Translations under genes and position numbers: made by a program
In this document: positions 52,150 to 63,716 of the stretch, one piece after another
Layout: each line of letters starts with the position of its first letter
Numbering within the stretch: the first letter of the stretch is position 1
Notes under the pieces: generated by a model
What the model was told of the DNA's origin: nothing
Database searches by the model: none
What the model saw: the letters and a program-made list of their open reading frames with translations, nothing else
Assembly (NCBI RefSeq): GCF_009192775.1
Contig: NZ_VTFX01000001.1
Span: forward strand, 1 to 64,000
DNA: 64,000 nucleotides
Reading direction: 5' to 3'
Source: Arthrobacter yangruifuii
GTDB lineage: Bacteria > Actinomycetota > Actinomycetes > Actinomycetales > Micrococcaceae

Positions 52150-53580
52150 ATGCTCAAACCAGGTTCCAAATTGGACCGCTACTTCGAGATCACCAAGCGT
52201 GGCTCCTCCGTTTCAGCTGAAATACGCGGCGGTCTGGCCACCTTCTTCGCGATGAGTTACATCGTGGTCCTCAACCCGCTGATTCTCGGCGGCGAGGATT
52301 CGATGGGCAACACCATGCCCGGCCCTGCCATTGCCGCAGGCACCGCCCTGGTTGCCGGTGTGCTGACCCTGATCATGGGCATTTGGGCCAAACATCCCTT
52401 CGCGATCGCCACCGGTTTGGGCGTCAACGCCTTCGTGGCCGTCACGGTTGCCTCAAATGATGGATTGACCTGGCCGGATGTGATGGGCCTGGTGGTGATC
52501 GCGGGCCTGGCGATGGTGATCCTGGTGCTCACCGGATTCCGCACAGCGGTCTTCCGCGCCGTGCCGCCCAGCCTGAAGACCGCCATCGTGGTCGGCATCG
52601 GCTTGTTCGTGGCACTGGTGGGCCTGGTCAATGCCGGATTTGTGCGGCGTAATCCGGATGCGGCCGGCACCACCGTGCCGCTGGGCCTGGGCAACGGCGG
52701 CCAGCTGCTGGGCTGGCCCACGCTGGTGTTTGTCTTCGGCCTGCTGCTGACCATTGTGCTGATGTCCCGCAAGGTCCGGGGTGCGATCCTCATCGGCATT
52801 GTCGCCTCGACCGTTTTCGCCGTCATTGTCGAATGGCTGGCCGATCCGGGCACCCAGGGTGCCGGAGTGGCTACCGGCTGGTCGCTGGTGACCCCGAGCA
52901 TGCCCCAATGGGCCGCTCCGGATCTCTCCCTGATCGGCGATGTCAGCCTGGTCGGTTCCTTCCAGACCCTGGGCGGAGTTGCCGCCACGCTGCTGGTCTT
53001 CGTGATCCTGCTCAGCATCTTCTTCGACGCAATGGGCACCATGGTGGGCCTCGCCACCGAGGCCGGCAGCATCGACAAGGACGGGAACATCCCCCGCGTG
53101 GAGCGCGTCCTCCTGGTGGATGCCGCGGGTGCGGTGGCCGGCGGCGGTGCCGGTGTTTCCTCCAACCAGATTTTTGTGGAGTCCGGCGCCGGCATCGGCG
53201 AAGGTGCGCGCACCGGGCTCGCCTCCGTGGTGACCGGCCTGCTGTTCATCGTGGCCATGTTCCTGACACCGCTGATCTATCTGGTGCCGTTCGAGGCCGT
53301 GGCCCCTGCCCTGGTGGTCGTGGGCTACCTGATGGTCTCCCAGGTGGGCAAGATCGACTGGAGCGACATCGGGCTGGCTCTGCCGTCCTTCCTCACCTTC
53401 ACGCTGATGCCGTTCACCTACTCGATCGCTGACGGCCTGGGGGCCGGGTTCATCTCCTTCACCATCATCCGCCTCTTCCAGGGCCGGGGCCGTGAGGTCC
53501 ACCCCCTGATGTACGTGGTGGCAGCGGCATTCGCCCTGTTCTTCGGCATAGGTCCCATCCGGGAGATTGCGGGAATCTAG
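52150..53580 (+). CDS. NCS2 family purine permease (AzgA-like)
   Basis: A 476-aa membrane protein of the nucleobase-cation symporter 2 family, AzgA branch (hypoxanthine/adenine/guanine uptake). The family pattern is in GLATFFAMSYIVVLNPLILG, ATGLGVNAFVAVTVA and FDAMGTMVGLATEAG, with a GAGVSSNQIFVESGAG loop. About 12-13 helices. It ends at a strong shared terminator with katE. Substrate assignment rests on family. Confidence 0.88.
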   Translation: MLKPGSKLDRYFEITKRGSSVSAEIRGGLATFFAMSYIVVLNPLILGGEDSMGNTMPGPAIAAGTALVAGVLTLIMGIWAKHPFAIATGLGVNAFVAVTVASNDGLTWPDVMGLVVIAGLAMVILVLTGFRTAVFRAVPPSLKTAIVVGIGLFVALVGLVNAGFVRRNPDAAGTTVPLGLGNGGQLLGWPTLVFVFGLLLTIVLMSRKVRGAILIGIVASTVFAVIVEWLADPGTQGAGVATGWSLVTPSMPQWAAPDLSLIGDVSLVGSFQTLGGVAATLLVFVILLSIFFDAMGTMVGLATEAGSIDKDGNIPRVERVLLVDAAGAVAGGGAGVSSNQIFVESGAGIGEGARTGLASVVTGLLFIVAMFLTPLIYLVPFEAVAPALVVVGYLMVSQVGKIDWSDIGLALPSFLTFTLMPFTYSIADGLGAGFISFTIIRLFQGRGREVHPLMYVVAAAFALFFGIGPIREIAGI

Positions 53581-53611
53581 ACGGGAGCGATTCCGCGCTG
53601 TACTGCTAAAC

Positions 53612-53648
53612 AAGAAGGGATCCGCGGCTGCGGATCCCTTCTTGTTTT
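53612..53648. terminator. Strong hairpin terminator between NCS2 permease and katE
   Basis: AAGAAGGGATCCGC (53612-53625) pairs with GCGGATCCCTTCTT (53630-53643), a perfect 14-bp stem with a 4-base loop, followed by GTTTT on plus and AACA-type sequence on minus. It terminates the permease transcript and probably katE as well. Confidence 0.9.
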
Positions 53649-53678
53649 ATCCGGTTTCGGCACCGGCAACCGCGTCAG

Positions 53679-55892
<2,214 letters not shown>

Positions 55893-55948
55893 GTAGCCTC
55901 CATCGTCGTAGGTCCGGACGCCGCCCGAAAGCGGCATCCCTCCCCTCA

Positions 55949-55983
55949 CCCTACTAACATAAGCATGCTGACTGTTAGTAGGG
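55949..55983 (-). promoter_or_regulatory. Operator-like inverted repeat overlapping the katE promoter
   Basis: CCCTACTAACA (55949-55959) and TGTTAGTAGGG (55973-55983) form an 11-bp dyad with a 13-base spacer centred on GCATGC. On the minus strand TATGTT (plus positions 55956-55961), inside the left arm, is a plausible -10 box of katE, so a repressor bound here would block transcription. Confidence 0.6.
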
Positions 55984-56017
55984 AGCCGCCGGAAGATCTC
56001 TGTGTCGCCCTCAGGTA

Positions 56018-56911
56018 TTACAGCCGACGCGTGGAAAGCTCCTGCCGGGCCGGCGGCTCCTCGCCGGAACCATCATGCAGCGGGCGGGAACCCGCAGCGA
56101 AGCTGCGGACTTTTGCGTCATCCCAAAGATGGGCCGGCACCGCTCCCTTCAACAGGGTGCGGGGCAGGGCCGGATCCTGCGCGAACGGGGTATCGCTGCC
56201 GGCCAGGATGATGTTGCCGTAGCGGCGACCCTTAAGCATTGCGGGGTCTGCAATGGCGGCGGTGTATGCAAAGGACGCACAGATCGTGGCAGCCTCGGCG
56301 CGTGCCCCGCGCAGGTCCGGAGTGTCGCCGCAGTTGACCACGTACATCCCGCCCGGCGCCAGCACACGGGCTGCGTGAGCGGTGAATTCCGCCGTCGTCA
56401 GGGGAACGGGCGTCTTGGCTCCGGCGAAAACATCCCGGATCACCAGGTCGCGGCTGTCCTCGTGCAGGGTTTCGGTGACAGCACGTGCCTCCCCCACCCG
56501 CAGCCGCAGGAGGGGTGCCCGGGGCAGGTCAAACCAGCCGCGGACCAACTCGGCGAGCCGGCCGTCCAGTTCCACGGCCACCTGCCGGGCACCGGGATAA
56601 ACGGCGGCAAGGTACCGCGCCAGCGAACACGCGGCAGCACCCAGGTGCAGGGCACGCAGCGATGCATCCGGACGCCAGCGCGACTCCACCAGGGCGGCGA
56701 TCCAGCGCATGTATTCAAAATCCAGATGGCGCGGGTCCGCCAGATCGATATGCGAGCTGTGCACCCCGTTGATCATCAGGATCCAGCCGTCCGGGTTAAA
56801 GGAATCCGGGACCAGTTCGCAGGTCCCCGTATCAATGGGATAGGTGCCGGCCACCGGACCCGTGCCGCCGGTCGCTTGTTCGGGGTCCTTGCCCGGACGC
56901 TTGCGCCCCAT
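56018..56911 (-). CDS. Spermidine-synthase-like class I methyltransferase-fold protein
   Basis: A 297-aa protein with a spermidine synthase-like Rossmann fold: SFNPDGWILMINGVHSSHIDLADPRHLDFEYMRWIAALV, RALHLGAAACSLARYL, and VRDVFAGAKTPVPL. The usual catalytic Asp motif is weak. Polyamine synthesis is not certain; such stand-alone proteins are common in actinobacteria. The stop of the GNAT gene and its start overlap (56911). Confidence 0.72.
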   Translation of the reverse strand: MGRKRPGKDPEQATGGTGPVAGTYPIDTGTCELVPDSFNPDGWILMINGVHSSHIDLADPRHLDFEYMRWIAALVESRWRPDASLRALHLGAAACSLARYLAAVYPGARQVAVELDGRLAELVRGWFDLPRAPLLRLRVGEARAVTETLHEDSRDLVIRDVFAGAKTPVPLTTAEFTAHAARVLAPGGMYVVNCGDTPDLRGARAEAATICASFAYTAAIADPAMLKGRRYGNIILAGSDTPFAQDPALPRTLLKGAVPAHLWDDAKVRSFAAGSRPLHDGSGEEPPARQELSTRRL

Positions 56912-57423
56912 CAGCGCCTCACCATCCGGATTTCCGCCATCCCGGTGCCTGCCCAGACGGCCGGCAGGTTCTTGGACGTGCCGTCCGCCGCAAAGCCGTT
57001 GCGCCGGTAAAAAGCCTGGGCGCGGGCGTTGTCCTCAAGCACCCACACGTATGCCGGATCGGTGTCCACAGCATGTTCCAGGAGCGCTTGGCCAACTCCC
57101 GTTCCGTACGCTTCGGCCAGGACGTAGATGGACCACAGCTCCAGCGGCACGTCGACGTCGGCGTCCCTTGCCGGACCGGCGGACGCGAAGCCGAGGAGCC
57201 TTCCGTCTTCCGCATGGGCGAGCCAGTTTCGGATCGCCGGGTCCGCTGCCTGTTCCGCCAGGGCGGCCCGCCGGTGCTCGACGGCGGCGGTGCGGTCTGC
57301 TTCGCGGCGCCGGAACACCTCCTCCCCCAACACGTGGGCGTAACTCTCCCGCCAGGACTGCAGGTGGACGGACACGAAGTCCTCGGCGTCGCCGGATACG
57401 GCACGCCGGATGCTAAAGCTCAT
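56911..57423 (-). CDS. GNAT family N-acetyltransferase
   Basis: A 170-aa acetyltransferase: SIRRAVSGDAEDFVSVHLQSWRESYAHVL at the start, EAYGTGVGQALLEHAV as the acetyl-CoA loop, and WVLEDNARAQAFYRRNGF. Substrate unknown. The first 11 nt overlap the end of the methyltransferase gene upstream and its last base the next gene, so the three genes form one operon. Confidence 0.85.
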   Translation of the reverse strand: MSFSIRRAVSGDAEDFVSVHLQSWRESYAHVLGEEVFRRREADRTAAVEHRRAALAEQAADPAIRNWLAHAEDGRLLGFASAGPARDADVDVPLELWSIYVLAEAYGTGVGQALLEHAVDTDPAYVWVLEDNARAQAFYRRNGFAADGTSKNLPAVWAGTGMAEIRMVRR

Positions 57424-58138
57424 ACCTCCAGCTTAAGTCGGCACCGGACCTGCCCTGCACTCCGGGCAGGTCCAGCACCAGCGCCAGGGCGAACCCGTCC
57501 CACCCCTTGCGCCCCACAGTCTGGAGGGCAGTGCCCTCCAGGCGCGGATGCGAGCCCAGGATATCCAGGGCGGCCCGGGTGCCCTGGACTGCTTCATCAC
57601 CCTCCGGGTCCACAACGCTGCCGCCGCGGACCACGTTGTCCACCACAATCACGCTGCCCGGCCGGGACAGCCTGAGCGCCCAATCCACATAGGCGGGATT
57701 GTTCACCTTGTCCGCGTCGATGAAGAACAGGTCGAAAGGATCCTCGTCCACGAGGTCCGGCAGGGTATCCAGTGCTGCACCGATCCGGATGGTGACACGG
57801 TCCAGCAGCCCCGCCGCTGCCAGGTTTGCCCGGGCCACCTCCGCGTGGCGGGGTTCATATTCACAGGTGACCAGCTCGCCGCCGTCCGGCAGTGCGCGGG
57901 CGAGCCAGGCCGTGCTGAAACCGCCCAGCGTGCCGATCTCGAGAATCCGCCGCGCCCCGCTGATCCGTGCCAGAAGCATCAGGAGTTTTCCCTGGGCTGC
58001 GGACACCTCGATGGGCGGAAGGCCGGCGGCGCCGGTCGAGGCGACAATCGCCTTTGCCGCAGCGTCCGGCTGCACCACCCGGCTGTCCAGATACTCCTCG
58101 ACCAGCTCCCACTGCGCAGCCGGGTCCGTCTGCCCCAT
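57413..58138 (-). CDS. O-methyltransferase (family 3, class I SAM-dependent)
   Basis: A 241-aa methyltransferase of the catechol/caffeoyl-CoA type: ILEIGTLGGFSTAWLARALPDGGELVTCE (SAM binding), FDLFFIDADKVNNPAYVDWAL and SVIVVDNVVRGG with metal-binding Asp residues. Substrate unknown; related enzymes act on catechols, including in detoxification. First gene of the operon with the GNAT and spermidine-synthase-like genes. Confidence 0.88.
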   Translation of the reverse strand: MGQTDPAAQWELVEEYLDSRVVQPDAAAKAIVASTGAAGLPPIEVSAAQGKLLMLLARISGARRILEIGTLGGFSTAWLARALPDGGELVTCEYEPRHAEVARANLAAAGLLDRVTIRIGAALDTLPDLVDEDPFDLFFIDADKVNNPAYVDWALRLSRPGSVIVVDNVVRGGSVVDPEGDEAVQGTRAALDILGSHPRLEGTALQTVGRKGWDGFALALVLDLPGVQGRSGADLSWRYEL

Positions 58139-58192
58139 CCCCTGCTCCCGTCCGCCGGGGAACGCCCGGCTGCCGAACTCTCCTATGTTCCG

Positions 58193-58519
58193 CTACCCGT
58201 CCAGATCCCCCAGCGCCTTTTCCAGCCGTTCCACCTTGCCGGTCAGCTCGCCGGCATGCCCCGGCCGGATGTCCGCCTTGAGCACCAGCGACACCCGGCT
58301 GCCGTACCGCCCGGCTGCTTCCGTGGCACGGCGGACAACGTCCATCACTTCGTCCCACTCACCTTCAAGCGTGGTGAACATGGCATCAGTGGAATTCGGG
58401 AGGCCCGATTCGCGGACGATCCGAACAGCGGCTGCCACGGCGTCGTGCACCGAGGCCTCGGCGGACGGGCCGCCAGCAGGCCCGGTTCCGGAGGGGGCAA
58501 CAGAGAAGGCTGCAAGCAT
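58193..58519 (-). CDS. Thiamine-binding-type protein (MTH1187/YkoF-like)
   Basis: A 108-aa protein: MLAAFSVAPSGTG, SVHDAVAAAVRIVRESGLPNSTDAMFTTLEGEWDEVMDVVRRATE and KADIRPGHAGELTGKVERLEKAL. This matches the DUF77 thiamine-binding fold (ferredoxin-like). Many members bind thiamine or HMP; whether this one does is unproven. ATG 58519 chosen; the longer frame (to 58786) is unlikely. Confidence 0.8.
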   Translation of the reverse strand: MLAAFSVAPSGTGPAGGPSAEASVHDAVAAAVRIVRESGLPNSTDAMFTTLEGEWDEVMDVVRRATEAAGRYGSRVSLVLKADIRPGHAGELTGKVERLEKALGDLDG

Positions 58520-58617
58520 CTGCCCAGTGTGCCACCGCCGGCGCCAAAAGGCCCGCGAAGGGTGCCTTGGATCTGCCGGAGCTTCAAGGGCCGGCACCAG
58601 CGGACGCCCTGTGCTGG

Positions 58618-60132
58618 CTAGCCCTCGGTGCCCCGTGGGGCTCCTGCGGCAGCAACACCCGCGAACTTCTGGTTCAGGCGGGAATGGCGCTGGCCATAGG
58701 CGAAGTACAGCAGGAAGCCGATAACCAGCCAGCCGGCGAAGTAGATCCAGGTTTCCACGGCCAGGTTGGTCATCAGGTACAGGCACAGCACGGCGGACAG
58801 GACCGGAATCACCGGACCGAACGGCACCCGGAAGGCGGGCCGGAGGTCCGGACGCTTCTTCCGCAGGACGAGGATGCCCAGGCTGACCACCACGAAGGCG
58901 GACAGTGTGCCGATGTTGATCATTTCCTCCAGCACATCCACCTGCGTGAAACCGGCCACCAGGGCCACCAGGACCCCCAGGATGATCTGCAGCCGTGCGG
59001 GTGTGGAGTGCTTATCGCTGGTCCGGGACAGCGAGCGCGGCAGCAGTCCGTCCCGGGACATGGCCAGCACTACCCGTGCCAGCCCCATCAGCAGCACCAT
59101 GATGACCGTGGTCAGGCCGATCAGGGATCCGACGGCGATGAGGGAGGCCGCACCGGTGTTGCCGACCAGGGTAAAGGCCGTGGCAAGGTTGGGGTCTTCA
59201 GCCGCAGCAAGGTCGGTGTAGGGGACCATGCCCGTCAGCGCCAGCGAGACGCCGATGTAGAGCACGGTGACCACGGCCAATCCGGCGAAGATGCCCCGGG
59301 GAAGTGTCTTGCCCGGGTCCTTGACTTCCTCGGCGGAGGTGGCGACCACGTCGAACCCGATGAAGGCGAAGAAGACAATCGCCGCTCCGGAGAACACGCC
59401 GAACAGACCGTACTGGGCCGGGGCTGCGCCGGTGAGGAAGGAGAACAGGGACTGCTGGAGCACTCCTGAGGTCTCGGCGGTGGCGGTGGAGACCGCGTCC
59501 GGAATGAACGGCGTGTAATTCTCCGCCTTGACGTAGAAGAATCCGGCAACAATAACGAAGAGCACCACGCCCACCTTGATGATGGTGAAGACGTTGCCGA
59601 CCCGGGCGGAAAGTTTGGTGCCCATGACGAGGAGGAACGTGAAGATGGCGACGATCAGGAACGGACCCCAGGTCAGTGTCAGCACGCCCAGCTCCACCGT
59701 GGCGGGTATGTCCCAGCCAATGAGCCCGAAGACCTCACTGAGGTAGATGCCCCAGTACTTGGCGATCACGGCGGCCGCCGTAAAGAGTTCCAGGATCAGG
59801 TTCCAGCCGATGATCCAGGCCACGATCTCGCCCATTGTGGCGTAGGTGAACACATAGGCCGAGCCGGCCACCGGAATGGCCGTGGCGAATTCGGCATAAC
59901 ACATGATGGCCAGGGCGCAGGTGATCGCCGCCAGCACGAAGGAGAGGGTCACGGCGGGACCGGAGAACTGCCCTGCCGCCCGGGCGCCCACCGAGAAAAT
60001 ACCGGCGCCGACGGCCACCGCGACACCCATGATCATCAGGTCCCATGTGGTAAGCGAACGCTTTAGCCTGCGGCCGGACTCATCGGCGTCCGCCAAGGAA
60101 CTCTCGATGGACTTAGTGCGGAAGAGACTCAC
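58618..60132 (-). CDS. Amino-acid permease (APC superfamily)
   Basis: A 504-aa transporter with about 12 helices. The cationic-amino-acid type pattern is seen in GVAVAVGAGIFSVGARAAGQFSGPAVTLSFVLAAITC, YAEFATAIPVAGSAYVFTYATMGEIVAWIIGWNLILE and FIGFDVVATSAEEVKDPGKTLPRGI. Close to the bacterial CAT/YhdG group; substrate unknown. GTG start with GCGAGGATCCC upstream. Confidence 0.88.
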   Translation of the reverse strand: MSLFRTKSIESSLADADESGRRLKRSLTTWDLMIMGVAVAVGAGIFSVGARAAGQFSGPAVTLSFVLAAITCALAIMCYAEFATAIPVAGSAYVFTYATMGEIVAWIIGWNLILELFTAAAVIAKYWGIYLSEVFGLIGWDIPATVELGVLTLTWGPFLIVAIFTFLLVMGTKLSARVGNVFTIIKVGVVLFVIVAGFFYVKAENYTPFIPDAVSTATAETSGVLQQSLFSFLTGAAPAQYGLFGVFSGAAIVFFAFIGFDVVATSAEEVKDPGKTLPRGIFAGLAVVTVLYIGVSLALTGMVPYTDLAAAEDPNLATAFTLVGNTGAASLIAVGSLIGLTTVIMVLLMGLARVVLAMSRDGLLPRSLSRTSDKHSTPARLQIILGVLVALVAGFTQVDVLEEMINIGTLSAFVVVSLGILVLRKKRPDLRPAFRVPFGPVIPVLSAVLCLYLMTNLAVETWIYFAGWLVIGFLLYFAYGQRHSRLNQKFAGVAAAGAPRGTEG

Positions 60133-60204
60133 GGGATCCTCGCCTTATCTGAATGAAATTGAACCAATTAATCGTAGGCTGGCTGCTGCTCCTGACTTAT
60201 TTCA

Positions 60205-60221
60205 GTCTCACATGGTGAGAC
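60205..60221. promoter_or_regulatory. Palindrome GTCTCAC-ATG-GTGAGAC upstream of the permease and pta
   Basis: A perfect 7-bp inverted repeat around ATG lies in the 241-bp region between the permease start (60132) and pta (60374). Its form suggests a dimeric regulator; IclR-type operators of actinobacterial amino-acid genes look similar, so such a factor is a guess. It may serve the permease or pta. Confidence 0.5.
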
Positions 60222-60373
60222 GGAGGTGTCCACGACGTGCCCGCGGAGGGCAGTCATCGGCCGGCCGCTGGCAAGTCCCGTCCGCTTTTGCGAGGATGGA
60301 TATGACCTAGGCCACTTTGCATGTTCCGGAAGTGGTGGACCTGGTCCTTCCCGGCAAAGAACGGATCACAGCT

Positions 60374-62446
60374 ATGGCCCGTGGAATCTATGTAAGCGCC
60401 ATGACGCCCGGATCCGGCAAATCCCTGATCAGCCTGGGACTTGCGGACATGCTGGGCAGGCATGCAGACCGGGTGGGCTTCTTCCGGCCCATCGTGGAGG
60501 GCGACGACCCGGCCCGGGACCCCATGCTTGAACTGATGCAGAGGCGCTTCAATCTGGATTCGTCCACCTGCCGCGGCGGCCTGACCCGCACCCAGCTGCG
60601 TGCCCTGCTTGTCGCCGGCGAGCGCGGGGAGGTTGATGCCCGCTGCCTCGCCGTCTACAGCGAGATCGCCGCGAACTGCGACGTTGTCATTGTCGAAGGC
60701 ACCGACCTGTCCGGACACGACGTCGCCCTGGAGTTCGATCTCAACGCCCGCTTGGCCAACGACCTCGGCACCATGGTGCTGGCGGTCGTCAACGCCCAGG
60801 AAAGCACTACCGCGGAAACGGCTGACGCCGTGGACGTGGCCCGCCGCCAGCTCGCCGACGCCAAGTGCGATCTGCTGGCGGTAATGGTCAACCGTGCCGC
60901 ACCGTCCGACGTCGAGTCCCTCACCGCGGCCATCCGGCCCGGACAGAGCGGCAGGCCGGTCTACGTCATCCCCGAGCAGAGCGAGATTTCCCAGCCGTCC
61001 ATCGCCGAGGTGCGTGACGCCCTGCAGGCCCGCCAGGTTGCCGGCAGTTCCTCCATGGAGCGCGATGTCGCTGCGGTCAAGGTTGCCGCCATGACCGTCG
61101 CCAACTTCATCCCGCAGCTTTCGGACGGAACCCTGGTGATTGTCCCGGCCGACCGCGCCGATGTCATGGTGGCCACCCTTGCCTCCTCGTTCTCCTCCGA
61201 CTTCCCCGTCGCCAGCGGCATGATCCTCACAGGCGGCATCGAGGTGGAACCGGCCATCCTGGGACTGCTGGCTTCGGCACCCTTTCCCGTCTTCGAAGTC
61301 ACCGGCGATACATATACCACCGCACGGCGGGTCAGCCGGGTCCGCGGCGAGATTTCCAGCGGCAACCGGCGCAAGGTGGCAGCGGCCCTGGGATCCTGGT
61401 CCCGGCACGTGGATGAATCCGAACTGCTGGAGCGCCTGGCACTGCCCCGTCCGGCCACCACCACTCCGCTGCGGTTCCTCAACGAGCTGATTGTCCGGGC
61501 CCGTGCCAGCCGGCAGCGGATTGTTCTGCCGGAGGGACTGGACGTGCGCGTCCTGCAGGCGGCGGAGATCCTCAACCGGCGTGATGTCTGTGCCCTCACG
61601 GTGCTGGGACCGGAGATGCAGATCCGTGAACTGGCGGCCAGCGAGGGCATTGATCTGGGCAACATCAACCTCATCAACCCGGCCACCAGCGGACTGCGGG
61701 AGGAATTCGCCCGGGAATACGCCACCCTCCGCAAACACAAGGGTGTGACCCTGGAAGACGCCCACGAACGCATGCTTCAAGGGGCATATTTCGGCGCCAT
61801 GATGGTCCAGCTCGGACGGGTGGACGGGATGGTCTCGGGCGCGGCCCACACGACGGCGAACACCATCCGTCCGGCACTGGAGTTCATCCGGACCAGGGAA
61901 GGCGTGAAAATTGTTTCGTCGGTGTTCCTCATGCTGCTTGAAGACCGCGTCCTGGTCTACGGCGACTGTGCGGTAAACCCGGACCCGGATGCCGAACAGC
62001 TCGCCGACATTGCCCTGGCGTCCGCCGCCACCGCTGAGCAGTTCGGCGTCACGCCGCGGGTCGCCATGCTCTCCTACTCCACCGGGTCCTCCGGGAAGGG
62101 AGGATCGGTGGAACGCGTGCGGAGCGCCACCGATCTGGTCCGCCGTGCCCGCCCGGATCTGCCGGTGGAAGGGCCCATCCAATACGACGCTGCGGTTGAT
62201 GCCTCGGTGGCTGCGTCCAAGGCGCCGGGCTCCTCCGTGGCGGGCCAGGCCACGGTGTTCGTCTTCCCGGACCTGAATACCGGCAACAATACCTACAAGG
62301 CCGTGCAGCAGTCCGCGGGAGCCGTGGCCGTCGGCCCCATCCTGCAGGGCCTGCGCAAACCCGTCAACGACCTTAGCCGCGGCTGCACCGTGGAAGACAT
62401 CGTGAACACCGTCGCCATCACCGCGGTGCAGGCACAGGAGGATTAA
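60374..62446 (+). CDS. pta: Phosphate acetyltransferase
   Basis: Pta interconverts acetyl-CoA and acetyl-phosphate. The 690-aa long form has an N-terminal P-loop-like domain (YVSAMTPGSGKSLISLGLADML, TPGSGKS at 11-17), a central DRTGG-like part and a C-terminal PTA_PTB domain from about residue 375 (RIVLPEGLDVRVLQAAEIL, FVFPDLNTGNNTYK). I chose ATG 60374; a further in-frame start at 60317 adds an unlikely 19 residues. It runs into ackA with no gap. Confidence 0.93.
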   Translation: MARGIYVSAMTPGSGKSLISLGLADMLGRHADRVGFFRPIVEGDDPARDPMLELMQRRFNLDSSTCRGGLTRTQLRALLVAGERGEVDARCLAVYSEIAANCDVVIVEGTDLSGHDVALEFDLNARLANDLGTMVLAVVNAQESTTAETADAVDVARRQLADAKCDLLAVMVNRAAPSDVESLTAAIRPGQSGRPVYVIPEQSEISQPSIAEVRDALQARQVAGSSSMERDVAAVKVAAMTVANFIPQLSDGTLVIVPADRADVMVATLASSFSSDFPVASGMILTGGIEVEPAILGLLASAPFPVFEVTGDTYTTARRVSRVRGEISSGNRRKVAAALGSWSRHVDESELLERLALPRPATTTPLRFLNELIVRARASRQRIVLPEGLDVRVLQAAEILNRRDVCALTVLGPEMQIRELAASEGIDLGNINLINPATSGLREEFAREYATLRKHKGVTLEDAHERMLQGAYFGAMMVQLGRVDGMVSGAAHTTANTIRPALEFIRTREGVKIVSSVFLMLLEDRVLVYGDCAVNPDPDAEQLADIALASAATAEQFGVTPRVAMLSYSTGSSGKGGSVERVRSATDLVRRARPDLPVEGPIQYDAAVDASVAASKAPGSSVAGQATVFVFPDLNTGNNTYKAVQQSAGAVAVGPILQGLRKPVNDLSRGCTVEDIVNTVAITAVQAQED

Positions 62447-63592
62447 ATGCTGGTTCTGGTCATCAATTCCGGTTCCTCGTCGCTGAAGTACCAGGTCCGC
62501 GAAACGGATAGCCAGGACCTGCTGGCGAAGGGCATTATCGACCGGATCGGGGAGGTGGTCCCTGACCACGCTGCGGCGCTGGAGGAACTCAGCGGCAGGC
62601 TTCGCGAGGAACTGGACGGGCGGACGATTGACGCCGTGGGGCACCGGGTGGTTCACGGCGGTGAACGGTTCAGCGAACCCGTGCTGATCAACAACGAGAT
62701 AGTCCGCTCGATTGAACGGCTCAGTCCGCTGGCTCCCCTGCACAACCCTGCGAGCGCCATGGGCATTCGTGCGGTGCATGCCAAATGGCCGAAGATCCCG
62801 CAGGTGGCCGTCTTCGACACCGCCTTTCACCGCACCCTGCCCGAACATGCCTGGCGTTACGCCCTGCCGGACAGCCTGTACCGGCGTCACGGCATCCGCC
62901 GCTACGGTTTCCACGGCACCAGCTACGCCTACGTCGCTCCCGTGGCGGCCCGCTTCCTGGGCATCGACCCCGAAGAGTTCAACGCGGTCATCGCACACCT
63001 GGGGAACGGCGCCTCCGTGGCAGCCATCCAAGGCGGCAAAAGCATCGACACCTCGATGGGCTTCACACCACTGGAGGGGCTGGTGATGGGCACCCGCAGC
63101 GGCGATGTTGATCCGTCGATCCTCATTTTCCTGGCTCGGCAGGGGTACGACGCCGACACCCTGGATGACCTGCTCAACCGGGAATCGGGGCTGCGCGCGC
63201 TGGCCGGGGAGTCGGACATGCGCGCCATCGAAGAAGCCGCAGTCAACGGCAGCGAGCAGGCCAGGCTCGCCCTGGCGGTGGCTGCCTACCGGCTGGCCAA
63301 GTACATCGGGGCCTACCATGTGGCCGTGGGCGGCGCACAGGCAGTGGTCTTCACTGCAGGCATCGGCGAAAACTCCTGGGAGTTCCGCCGGCAGGTGGTG
63401 GACCAGCTGGGTCCGCTCGGCATCCGGCTCGATGCCGATGCCAATGCGGTCCGCGGCAAACAGGTCCGCAGGATCAGTTCCGCGGATTCCGCCATTGACG
63501 TGCTGGTGGCGCCCACGGACGAGGAGGAAGCCATCGCGGAGGCAACGGCCGCCGTCGTCGCACGCGCAGCGGACTCCGCCGCGTCCTTCTGA
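62447..63592 (+). CDS. ackA: Acetate kinase
   Basis: AckA converts acetyl-phosphate and ADP to acetate and ATP. The 381-aa product shows NSGSSSLKYQV, GHRVVHGG, RRYGFHGTSYAYV, HLGNGASV, DTSMGFTPLEGLVMGTRSGDVDP and FTAGIGENS, all family motifs. ATG 62447 directly follows the pta stop (TAA ATG), so the two are coupled. Together they form the acetate overflow or uptake pathway. Confidence 0.96.
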   Translation: MLVLVINSGSSSLKYQVRETDSQDLLAKGIIDRIGEVVPDHAAALEELSGRLREELDGRTIDAVGHRVVHGGERFSEPVLINNEIVRSIERLSPLAPLHNPASAMGIRAVHAKWPKIPQVAVFDTAFHRTLPEHAWRYALPDSLYRRHGIRRYGFHGTSYAYVAPVAARFLGIDPEEFNAVIAHLGNGASVAAIQGGKSIDTSMGFTPLEGLVMGTRSGDVDPSILIFLARQGYDADTLDDLLNRESGLRALAGESDMRAIEEAAVNGSEQARLALAVAAYRLAKYIGAYHVAVGGAQAVVFTAGIGENSWEFRRQVVDQLGPLGIRLDADANAVRGKQVRRISSADSAIDVLVAPTDEEEAIAEATAAVVARAADSAASF

Positions 63593-63716
63593 AGGACGGT
63601 TCCGGAGCCCACGCCCCCTAAAGAGCATCCAACCCGAGACAGCAGGACACCGGCGTTGGTACGGTGGCATACCCGGTCAAGCAGCGGCCGGAACAGCTTG
63701 TCGGTGTGGAGAAGTC

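Noticed and set aside
60254-63670. A 1138-codon open frame antisense to pta-ackA
   Set aside because: It is a shadow of two well-supported genes; GC-rich codon bias leaves the opposite strand open. The translation is His/Gly/Asp/Gln-rich with no known domain and no start region of its own.
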